This document shows, one piece after another, positions 49,500-55,932 of a stretch of 64,000 nt of DNA. Position numbers and translations under genes: made by a program. The first letter of the stretch is position 1, and every line of letters begins with the position of its first letter. A model generated the notes under the pieces. It did not search any database, had not been told where the DNA came from, and saw only the letters and a program-made list of their open reading frames with translations. Source of the stretch: JACDCA01 sp963810305. Its GTDB lineage: Bacteria > Acidobacteriota > Vicinamibacteria > Vicinamibacterales > 2-12-FULL-66-21. The stretch is from contig CAWEMY010000017.1 in NCBI GenBank assembly GCA_963810305.1, positions 62,001 through 126,000 on the forward strand. The letters run 5' to 3'.

Positions 49500-49830
49500 G
49501 CTTTCCCAGGAGCGCGATGACTACAGCCGCGGCGCACACGGCGAACAGTCCCGAGCGCGCCGGTTGTTCGCCGCCGATCCTGCGGCTATTACCGAGTCGA
49601 CCTCACTGCGGAGAGCCACAACGCTTTGTCGGGCCGTCACATTCATGTGGGAGCTGGGCGGTTGCCGCGTCGATGGCCGACGGCTTCGCGGCGAATGTTC
49701 CCGAGCGTCCCATGATCGCGAGTTCATTCCGTCGCCCGAATCTGTCCGTTCAAATCGTTGAATTGAATCCCGAGCGGGAGCGGGAGTTCGGGCAGTTCCT
49801 TGAACAGATAAAGGACTGGATTGAGATCTC
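49500..49830. other. Spacer at the left edge of the cassette array, no gene seen
   Basis: Three hundred and thirty bases without a convincing coding frame or ribosome site. No attC-type palindrome was found here, so the left boundary of the cassette array is not defined by sequence. It may be worn cassette DNA. Confidence 0.4.
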
Positions 49831-49959
49831 ATGGACCTGCTCCACGAGAAGGCCTGGATCGTGGATCCGCGATCGAAGGCCAAGTCAGTCGTGCTCACGG
49901 AGCACGGTGAGCGGTTGGCTCACGAGTTTCTGCGGAAGTATTTCCGCCGGCGCACATGA
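49831..49959 (+). pseudogene. DUF6429-like remnant
   Basis: A 42-residue frame (MDLLHEKAWIVDPRSKAKSV then VLTEHGERLAHEFLRKYF) matches the C-terminal half of DUF6429 proteins as I remember them (LHEKGxIxDPxxKAKSVVLT). Immediately upstream in the same frame lies KGLD, a TGA where the family has Trp, then DLMDLL, and another stop further up, so the N-terminal half has decayed. DUF6429 proteins are often seen in integron cassettes, which suits its place next to attC sites. Confidence 0.45.
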
Positions 49960-50033
49960 TGACTTCAATTGCGCTTCAGCGCTTTCGCGGTCGCAGCGGG
50001 TGACAGCTATCGCCATCACGTTCGTCACGTCGC

Positions 50034-50333
50034 TCAACGACGATTCTTCCAGTAATCGGGCCGACGGCGATTGTGTGCGACAGCCACGACATAGATGTCG
50101 TCTTCGCGGACGCGATACGCGATGGTATAGGGGAACTGCGACACTTGCATCCGACGGTGCGGAAGGTGGCCGCGACGTGTCGTGCCGATTTCAGGGAACT
50201 GTTGGATTCGTTCGATCGTGCGAACGACCGCATCGTAGAACTCGCCACCCAACCCCGACCGTCGACTCTCGTACCAGCGGACGGCGGCCGTGAGTTCCTC
50301 AGCGGCGGGAGTGCTGAACTGAAATGGCCTCAC
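50034..50333 (-). CDS. ParE/RelE-family toxin
   Basis: 99 residues from GTG 50333, which overlaps the antitoxin stop (GTGA). ParE landmarks: FSTPAAEELTAAVRWYESRR at the start, GGEFYDAVVRTIERIQQFPE and the terminal YVVAVAHNRRRPDYWKNR. ParE toxins poison DNA gyrase and RelE toxins cleave mRNA; the split cannot be made from sequence alone. Encoded against the direction of the cassette array, as is common for toxin-antitoxin cassettes that bring their own promoter. Confidence 0.85.
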   Translation of the reverse strand: MRPFQFSTPAAEELTAAVRWYESRRSGLGGEFYDAVVRTIERIQQFPEIGTTRRGHLPHRRMQVSQFPYTIAYRVREDDIYVVAVAHNRRRPDYWKNRR

Positions 50334-50566
50334 CGACCGAGCACGTCGCGCTCGATTCGGCGTCGCACCTCGGCCCACGGTTCCAGACGGATCTGCCCAG
50401 ACTCGATGGCCTCGATTCGACGCTCGATTTCGGCGTCCCACGCCTTTTCAGCATCCGGGTCCGCGGGGCCATCGAGACTTGCCAGCAGTTCCGCCGCGAG
50501 TTCTGCCCGCGCATCGTCATCCAACCTCAGCGCGTCCGCCAAAACCGTGGTGATCGGCTTCGTCAT
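50330..50566 (-). CDS. Addiction-module antitoxin (putative addiction module component family)
   Basis: 78 residues: ALRLDDDARAELAAELLASL followed by DAEKAWDAEIERRIEAIESG and a basic tail. This is the short helical antitoxin regularly found upstream of ParE-like toxins. Antitoxin first, overlapping the toxin by four bases. The attC site at 50593 lies 27 bases beyond its start codon. Confidence 0.85.
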   Translation of the reverse strand: MTKPITTVLADALRLDDDARAELAAELLASLDGPADPDAEKAWDAEIERRIEAIESGQIRLEPWAEVRRRIERDVLGR

Positions 50567-50592
50567 ACGACCATCCTACGCGGCGGCTCGCC

Positions 50593-50667
50593 GGCCAACA
50601 AGCGTTTGCAGCCGACGGCGGCAGGTGCGATCATGAGCCGCCGCGGCTGAAACGCCATGCGTTAAAC
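50593..50667 (+). repeat. attC site 1 of a cassette array
   Basis: 75 bases. Left core GGCCAAC (consensus RYYYAAC, one mismatch), right core GTTAAAC (consensus GTTRRRY, exact). Between them GCGTTTGCAGCCGACGGCGG pairs with GCCGCCGCGGCTGAAACGC, leaving one unpaired G in the left arm, the extrahelical-base asymmetry typical of integron attC sites. Orientation is rightward. Confidence 0.75.
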
Positions 50668-50692
50668 AGAAGCCCCAGAGAAGAAGAAGGCA

Positions 50693-51001
50693 CTACAGGG
50701 GGGACGTCCAAACCCGGGCCGGCGCCGGTCATGCGCGATTGCCAACACGCGGATGATCGATGGCGTTTCGAGATAGACGACGTGGTAGGGAAGCGCTTTA
50801 CTGGCGCTCGACGCACCTGTAGATCCACAGGCACGCGTCGAACGAGCGAGCCGGCCTTGGGGCAGGCTGGCAATCTGCTCGACCGTGGCATCGACCGCCT
50901 CGAAGAAGTCGATGCCCAAGCCCACACCACGCTCTTCGTACCAACGTCCGGCGGCGCAATATTCGGGTCGGCTCGTCCTCGAAGCGAGCGGGCTTCGTCA
51001 C
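50693..51001 (-). pseudogene. Frameshifted ParE/RelE-family toxin
   Basis: GTG 51001 overlaps the antitoxin stop. Pieces in different frames read MTKPARFEDE, AAGRWYEERGVGLGIDFFEA, VDATVEQIASLPQ, PYHVVYLETPSIIRVLAIAH and DRRRPG, which together make a ParE-type toxin of about 100 residues. At least three indels separate them. The stop at 50693-50695 is approximate because of the frame changes. Confidence 0.55.
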
Positions 51002-51239
51002 CGCTTGCGCAGTTCAGCCTCGGCCCGCCGTCGCACGTCTTCCTGCGGGATGCCCTCGGATTGGCCGCTCAGCACGCGGCGCGCACGTCTTTCGATTTCG
51101 GCTGCCCAGGCCGCCCCGATTCCTCGGTCGCGACGTCCTCGTCATCGAGGCTCGCGAGAAGTTGGGCGGCCACGTCCGCGCGCTCGTCCACGGGAAGCGC
51201 GAGGGCTTCACGAAGAAGGTCTTGCGTGCGCTGCGTCAT
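50998..51239 (-). CDS. Addiction-module antitoxin, one frameshift
   Basis: Starts MTQRTQDLLREALALPVDER, continues AQLLASLDDEDVATEES, then changes frame at a GGGG run (near 51110) to AAWAAEIERRARRVLSGQ and RRRAEAELRKR-stop. Same small antitoxin family as the gene at 50330 and the same antitoxin-toxin overlap, so the two modules are paralogous in design. One missing G explains the shift. Confidence 0.65.
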
Positions 51240-51265
51240 GTGGGCATTCTAGCAACGTCGCTGCT

Positions 51266-51374
51266 GTCTAACAGCCGCTGCAGCCGACGAGGCACCGATG
51301 TTGTGCCAGGATTCAGCTCGTTCCGGAACGAGTGGATGATTCGCCGCTCGCGGCTGAGCGGCATGACGTTAGGC
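51266..51374 (+). repeat. attC site 2 of a cassette array
   Basis: 109 bases. Left core GTCTAAC and right core GTTAGGC both match the attC consensus exactly. The arms CCGCTGCAGCCGACGAG and CGCTCGCGGCTGAGCGG pair imperfectly with one extra G in the left arm. The methyltransferase start codon lies 13 bases after the right core, the usual spacing for a cassette gene. Confidence 0.85.
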
Positions 51375-51387
51375 CGATGAATTCTCC

Positions 51388-52209
51388 ATGAAGAAAGACG
51401 AACGGTTGGTCTCACCTCGGTTCCCTCGTTCGTCGAAGTACCATCCCGACTGGGTGATAGCCAGTGCGAGCGGTGGAGCGAACGCGCTCTGGCTCACCGA
51501 GTGGCTTACCGAAACACTCGACTTGCGGCCCGACATGCGAGTGTTGGATCTCGGCTGCGGTCTGGCGATGTCATCGATCTTCTTGCGCCGTGAATTTGGC
51601 GTGCAGGTGTGGGCGACCGACTTGTGGTTCAGTGCCGCGAACAACCTTCGGCGCGTACGGGATGCTGACATCGATGACGGCGTGTTTCCGATTCACGCGG
51701 ATGCGCGGTCGCTGCCGTTCGCAACGGAGTTCTTCGACGCGGTCGTGTCGATCGATTCGTTCGTCTATTACGGGACGGATGATCTGTATCTGAATTACCT
51801 GACTCGCTTCCTGAAGCCGGGCGGTGTGCTGGGTATCGCAGGCGCTGGTTTGATGCAGGAGATCGAAGGTCCCGTCCCGCAGCATCTCCGAGCGTGGTGG
51901 GAGCCGAGTATGTACTGCCTGCACTCCGCCACGTGGTGGCGTCGGCACTGGGAGCGGACCGGCATCCTGGAGATTGACGTCGCCGACACTCTTGCGCACG
52001 GCTGGCAAATGTGGCGAGACTGGCAAGCGGTGGTTGCGGCCGACAACACAGTGGAGATCCAGGCCGTCGAGGCGGACCGCGGTCGCTATTTGGGTTACGT
52101 GCGGCTCGTGGGCCGTCGTCGGGCGGAGGCACGCTTGGACGAGCCGATTGTGTCCCTCTCGAGTGAGTATACGAAGAAGCCCCTGCTGCGAGCAGTCGGT
52201 GTCGAATGA
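51388..52209 (+). CDS. SAM-dependent methyltransferase (class I), cassette gene
   Basis: 273 residues. Motif I VLDLGCGLAMSSIFL (about 50-64) binds SAM; acidic ATDLWF follows, then DAVVSIDSFVYYG and FLKPGGVLGIAGAG (motifs post-I and III). C-terminal sequence such as TWWRRHWERTGILEIDVADT fits the small-molecule or lipid-type methyltransferases. Substrate unknown. It sits exactly as expected for a rightward gene cassette: start codon just after one attC core and the next attC 18 bases after its stop. Confidence 0.85.
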   Translation: MKKDERLVSPRFPRSSKYHPDWVIASASGGANALWLTEWLTETLDLRPDMRVLDLGCGLAMSSIFLRREFGVQVWATDLWFSAANNLRRVRDADIDDGVFPIHADARSLPFATEFFDAVVSIDSFVYYGTDDLYLNYLTRFLKPGGVLGIAGAGLMQEIEGPVPQHLRAWWEPSMYCLHSATWWRRHWERTGILEIDVADTLAHGWQMWRDWQAVVAADNTVEIQAVEADRGRYLGYVRLVGRRRAEARLDEPIVSLSSEYTKKPLLRAVGVE

Positions 52210-52226
52210 GCAGACATTCGCGAACG

Positions 52227-52297
52227 GCCTGACACGCGAATGGAGCCGACGCGCCGCTGAAATGCCTGGGCGCACCGCTCATTCGCAGACGTCAGGC
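52227..52297 (+). repeat. attC-like site 3 with GTC core
   Basis: 71 bases. Left core GCCTGAC and right core GTCAGGC are exact reverse complements but carry G/C at the position where consensus has A/T (AAC/GTT). The left arm GCGAATGGAGC pairs with the right arm GCTCATTCGC with one unpaired G, as in sites 1 and 2. Layout is clearly attC; the core change may reduce or abolish recombination. Confidence 0.65.
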
Positions 52298-52460
52298 GTC
52301 GAAAGGAAACCGTTCGGAGGCGCGTTTGCTGTGCGGGGAAGTGAGTTGGTTGTTTACATCGCGGCGGGCTTCGAAGAAATTTCACATCTAAGGTCTCAAG
52401 AAGGATGGTCAGCCGGTTCCATCCCCATCATCAACAGGTGAGATCGTCGATATTCACGCC

Positions 52461-52547
52461 GCCTGACAGACGCTGGAGCCGACCGCGTTCGGGACTTGCT
52501 GCTAGTCGCAACACTGCGCTGCGGCGGCTCAGCGCCGAGTCGTGGGC
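52461..52547 (+). repeat. attC-like site 4, degenerate
   Basis: Left core GCCTGAC and left arm ACGCTGGAGCCGACCGCG are nearly the same as in site 3. The right arm GCGGCGGCTCAGCGCC pairs with it, again with an extra G on the left. The right core is eroded (GTCGTGGGC). The 160 bases between sites 3 and 4 hold no convincing gene, so this is a small or emptied cassette. Confidence 0.55.
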
Positions 52548-52592
52548 GATCCTTCGGAAATACGACGAGGGTTTGACGTGACTGCACATCGC

Positions 52593-53570
52593 ATGACCAT
52601 TCCGTCAGCGCTACCTGCCGTGGTCCTGGTTATCGCGGCGATCGCCACCGCGTGCGGGCTGCAACGACGCCCTGAGGCCATTGGTGCCGCGAAATCTCCC
52701 GAACAAATCGTCTATGCGCGCTCGAGCGACGACGTCGTCAACGGCGGTGTGCTGTTCTCGCCTCCGCGCGATTCCGCGAAGCCGCTCGCGATCATCTGGA
52801 TCCACGGGTGGGGCGTGAACTTTTATGAGCCGTCCTACGTCGCCATCGGCCGCGCGCTCGCGCAGCACGGCTACACCGTGATCGACGGCAATACCCGGAT
52901 GCACGATCTCGGGAACGTGGCGACTCAACGCGGGGGCAGGCGCATCCGAGGCGGCGGCTACTGGGGCGTGGCGAGTGAGGAACCTCGCGACATCGCGACC
53001 TGGATCGATCTCGCCGAGGCCAGCGGGTTCAAGCGCGTCGTCCTTGCCGGCCACAGCGCTGGTTGGGGGGCCGTGCGCTCCTACGTCGACCAGGTTCAGG
53101 ATCCGCGGGTCGTCGGCCTCGTGCTCGCCTCCGGCTCCGTACAGCCGGACCTGAGAACCTCCGACCCCGACCAGCGGCGCGAGGCGCAGCAACTCATGGC
53201 CGCGGGCGAAGGTGACGCGCTCATTCGCGACCCCAAACGGAATTTTCCTTCCTACATCAGCGCCGCGACCTTCCTCGATATCGACGCGTTCCTCACCGAC
53301 TCCGCAGCGCGTGATTTCTTCGGCGTGCGAACGACCAATGCTCCCATCACACGCGTGCATGTTCCCCTGCTAGCCTTCTTCGGCACGCGTGACGACGTGG
53401 GGGGCCAGGCCGATCTCGATACCATCGTCTCCGTGATCGGGCGCCTGAATGGTGGGCCTCGAGTGACAACCGCACTAATCGACGGCGCAGATCACATGTA
53501 CACGGGTCAGGAAGAGCAGGTCGCGAAGGTCGTCGCCAGATGGGCGGCGGACCTCGCGACAGGTCGCTGA
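52593..53570 (+). CDS. Exported alpha/beta hydrolase, cassette gene
   Basis: About 325 residues from ATG 52593. An N-terminal lipoprotein-like signal (VVLVIAAIATACGL) is followed by an alpha/beta-hydrolase core: IIWIHGWGVNFYEPSY (oxyanion region), nucleophile elbow VLAGHSAGWGAVRSY with Ser, LLAFFGTRDDVGG carrying the acid and IDGADHMYTGQ carrying the His. Substrate unknown (ester or peptide). Lies between two attC-like sites, so it is probably a cassette. Longer starts at 52542 and 52578 are possible. Confidence 0.8.
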   Translation: MTIPSALPAVVLVIAAIATACGLQRRPEAIGAAKSPEQIVYARSSDDVVNGGVLFSPPRDSAKPLAIIWIHGWGVNFYEPSYVAIGRALAQHGYTVIDGNTRMHDLGNVATQRGGRRIRGGGYWGVASEEPRDIATWIDLAEASGFKRVVLAGHSAGWGAVRSYVDQVQDPRVVGLVLASGSVQPDLRTSDPDQRREAQQLMAAGEGDALIRDPKRNFPSYISAATFLDIDAFLTDSAARDFFGVRTTNAPITRVHVPLLAFFGTRDDVGGQADLDTIVSVIGRLNGGPRVTTALIDGADHMYTGQEEQVAKVVARWAADLATGR

Positions 53571-53601
53571 GCGGCACAGCCTCGTCAGCAGAACATCGTT
53601 G

Positions 53602-53654
53602 GCCAACCACCCGGTGCATCTGGGGCCGCCGCGGCTGAAGTCGGGCGTCGGGCA
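53602..53654 (+). repeat. attC-like site 5, weak
   Basis: Left GGCCAAC, as in site 1, and right GCCGCCGCGGCTGAAGTCGG followed by GTCGGGC. The right half is nearly the same as in site 1 (shared GCCGCCGCGGCTGAA), but the left arm pairs only partly. It marks the probable right end of the cassette cluster. Confidence 0.45.
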
Positions 53655-53692
53655 GCCGAGTTCGCATTTGGAGATCTCTAGAAGCGAAAAAG

Positions 53693-54982
53693 GTGCAAAA
53701 GAATGAAATGTCCAGCTCGGTCCGGATGATGACCGTTCCACTCCCCGTCGCCGAAATCGTCGAGGCCGAGGGCCACCTGATCGACTCTCAGCTCATGAAC
53801 GCGATGTTCGACACCGTGGTGCGCCACGACGCGGCGTTCGACGTCCTCGAGTTCAGGATCGGCCGCACCAACGACGAGCCGTCGTTCGTGTCGATGCGCG
53901 TCACCTCGAAAACCCCCGTCGCGCTGACCGGCGTCCTCGAGGAACTGGTGTCGCTCGGGTGCCGCGTCGCCAACGCCGAGGACGCTCACATCGTGCAGGC
54001 CGATCGCGACGGCTGCGCGCCGGAGGACTTCTACTCGACAACCAATCATCGGACATCCGTGCGCATCGGCGGCGGGTGGGTGCAGGTCGATCGCCAGCGC
54101 ATGGACGCGGCGATCGTGATCGAGGGAGACCGCGCGAGCTGCCGGAAGCTGCGCGAGATCCGTGCCGGTGACGCGGTCGTCTGCGGCATCCAGGGGATCA
54201 AGGTCGTGCCGGAGTTCCAGGCGCGTGATCGGCTCGGTTTCGCGTTCATGACGAACGAGATCTCGTCCGAGCGCCGTGTCGAGGTCGGCGTGACGCGCAT
54301 CGCCGCGATGATGCGCGCGGCCAAGCAGGGCGGCGAGCGCATCGCTTTCGTGGTCGGTCCCGTCGTCGTCCACACGGGCGGCGGTACGTACTTCTGCGAT
54401 CTGATCCGTCACGGGTACGTGGACGTGCTGCTTGCGGGCAACGCGCTGGCGGTCCACGATGTAGAGCAGGCGCTGTACGGCACGTCGCTCGGCGTGGACA
54501 TGGAGAGCGGCCGCGCGATCGAGGGGGGCCATCGCCATCACATGCGCGCCATCAACGCGATCTGCCGCGCCGGCGGTTTACGTCCGGCGGTCACGAACGG
54601 CGTGCTGCGATCGGGCGTGATGTTCGAATGCATCCGGCACAACGTGGACTACGTTCTCGCCGGAAGCATTCGAGACGATGGTCCGCTGCCGGATACGGTG
54701 ATGAACCTGGTCGAATCGCAGGACCGCTACGCGACGTCGCTGCAGGGCGTGAATCTCGTGCTCGTGCTCTCGTCGATGCTGCACGGCATCGGCGTCGGCA
54801 ACATGCTGCCGGCGTGGGTGCCGCTGGTGTGCGTGGACATCAACCCGGCGGTCGTCACGAAGCTCGCGGACCGCGGCTCGTCTCAGACGATCGGCATCGT
54901 CACCGACGTCGGGCTCTTCCTCCGTCAGCTCGCGTCAGCACTGGACGATTCACAACCATTGCCCGAAAGGAGAACAACATGA
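53693..54982 (+). CDS. TIGR00300-type protein (LOR/SDH conserved domain, ornithine cyclodeaminase-like)
   Basis: 429 residues from GTG 53693 or 424 from ATG 53708. The sequence matches the TIGR00300/LOR-SDH bifunctional-enzyme conserved family: GHLIDSQLMNAMFD at the start, CRVANAEDAHIVQADRDGCA, FVVGPVVVHTGGGTYFCDLI, HRHHMRAINAICRAGG and the C-terminal VCVDINPAVVTKLADRGSSQ. Relatives include the archaeal-type ornithine cyclodeaminase and the C-terminal part of cyanobacterial AgrE/ArgZ enzymes, so an NAD-dependent step in ornithine/arginine or lysine breakdown is inferred. Soluble. Its last codons overlap the next small gene. Confidence 0.8.
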   Translation: MQKNEMSSSVRMMTVPLPVAEIVEAEGHLIDSQLMNAMFDTVVRHDAAFDVLEFRIGRTNDEPSFVSMRVTSKTPVALTGVLEELVSLGCRVANAEDAHIVQADRDGCAPEDFYSTTNHRTSVRIGGGWVQVDRQRMDAAIVIEGDRASCRKLREIRAGDAVVCGIQGIKVVPEFQARDRLGFAFMTNEISSERRVEVGVTRIAAMMRAAKQGGERIAFVVGPVVVHTGGGTYFCDLIRHGYVDVLLAGNALAVHDVEQALYGTSLGVDMESGRAIEGGHRHHMRAINAICRAGGLRPAVTNGVLRSGVMFECIRHNVDYVLAGSIRDDGPLPDTVMNLVESQDRYATSLQGVNLVLVLSSMLHGIGVGNMLPAWVPLVCVDINPAVVTKLADRGSSQTIGIVTDVGLFLRQLASALDDSQPLPERRTT

Positions 54983-55209
54983 TTGAAGGTTTGATTCTGA
55001 TCGAAGGACAGAGCGTGAGTGACGAAACTCTAAGGAGCGTGTCTCTCGGCAACGCCAAACAATTGGTGATCGGACGTACGCCTCGAACCGGCGTGATTCT
55101 GCACGTTGCCGCAAACTCTCCCGCTGACCTTTCGGCAGCTCTACTTGAATTTGCGCAAGTTGCAGGCGTCACGAAAGTATTGACACTGGCGCTTCAGACC
55201 GCGCGATAA
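54979..55209 (+). CDS. Small protein of unknown function, 76 residues
   Basis: ATG 54979 overlaps the upstream stop by four bases (ATGA) with AAAGGAG eight bases ahead, so translation is coupled to the TIGR00300 gene. Sequence MIEGLILIEGQSVSDETLRS, then LHVAANSPADLSAALLEFAQ; compact, soluble, possibly alpha/beta. I do not recognise the family. Position suggests an accessory or regulatory partner of the upstream enzyme. Confidence 0.7.
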   Translation: MIEGLILIEGQSVSDETLRSVSLGNAKQLVIGRTPRTGVILHVAANSPADLSAALLEFAQVAGVTKVLTLALQTAR

Positions 55210-55286
55210 AGTACCCGAGGCAAGCGCTTCAGCGTGGCTGGTGTGTGCGCCGTGTGGAGAGCGCGGTTGATACGAAAGGAATGCTG

Positions 55287-55889
55287 ATGCCGCGAATCAA
55301 ATGGATTGAGGAGAGCGAAGCTCGCGGGCAGCTTGCCGACCTCTTCGAGGCGGCACGTGCAGGCGTTGTCAGCGGCATTCGAAGGGAACGCGTGCCTGAC
55401 ATCCTCAGCACGATGAGCCACCGCCCTGATTTCCTGGCGGCGATCATGGACGCTTCGCGGATGCATTTCTCCGATGGCGCCCTGACCCGCGCCCAGCACG
55501 AAATGATTGCGTCGTACGTGTCGGCGCTGAACAAATGTCACTATTGACTCAGCAGCCACACATGGTTCCTGCAGTTGCAGGGCGAGCAGTACACTGAGGT
55601 CGTCAAGGCGTTGCGGGACGGTGATCTGGACCGCGCGCCGGTATCGCCGGCGGAGCGTCTGTTACTTGAATTCGTCGGTACGTTGACCCGTCACGCGTAT
55701 CGAATTACCGACGAACAGGTGCAGGCGCTTCGGGACGTGGGATGGACGGATGCGCAAATCGCTGAGGCCGTGTACGACGGTGCACTCTTCAATTTATTCG
55801 TGCGACTCGCCGATGCGTTCGATATCCATCCACCGGCCGTCATGGACCCGGACGGTGTTCCTGCTGCGATCGCGCGCTCGAGATCGTGA
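55287..55889 (+). CDS. AhpD-like (carboxymuconolactone decarboxylase) peroxidase-related selenoprotein
   Basis: 200 residues if TGA 55545-55547 is read as selenocysteine (residue 87). Before it: MPRIKWIEESEARGQLADLF and VSALNKCHY; after it, in the same frame: LSSHTWFLQLQGEQYTEVVK to the stop at 55889. Peroxidase-related AhpD-fold enzymes carry L-N-x-C-x-Y-C-x-x-x-H at this point, so the TGA replaces the second Cys of CxxC and gives C84-H-Y-U87 with His91. No frameshift is needed, unlike the broken genes elsewhere in the window. A small hairpin follows the TGA. The expected role is thiol-dependent peroxide or hydroperoxide reduction. ATG 55287 is chosen for its AAAGGA site. Confidence 0.85.
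55545..55581 (+). promoter_or_regulatory. UGA(Sec) codon and candidate bacterial SECIS hairpin
   Basis: TGA at 55545-55547. CCTGCA (55568-55573) and TGCAGG (55576-55581) pair around GT, or CCTG/CAGG around a CAGTTG loop, placing a G-U in the apical loop about 27 bases after the TGA. Bacterial SECIS elements lie within coding sequence just after the UGA and have a G/U in the loop that SelB reads. Pairing was judged by eye. Confidence 0.5.
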
Positions 55890-55932
55890 AGCAGGTTTGA
55901 CCCGCAAGTCAGCTTCGGCGTGAGGTGATGCA

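Larger units (their letters stand above)
50593..53654 (+). mobile_element. Cluster of attC sites lacking an integrase (CALIN)
   Basis: Two strong and three weaker attC-like palindromes, all in the same orientation, bound cassettes with a toxin-antitoxin pair, a methyltransferase, a nearly empty unit and an exported hydrolase. A further toxin-antitoxin pair lies just left of the first site. No integron integrase gene, attI or Pc promoter is visible in the window. Toxin-antitoxin cassettes are known to stabilise such arrays. The array interrupts otherwise chromosomal gene content. Confidence 0.7.

Noticed and set aside
49831..49959. Reading the TGA before the DUF6429 remnant as selenocysteine
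   Set aside because: The family has Trp at this position, there is no redox context, and another in-frame stop lies just upstream.
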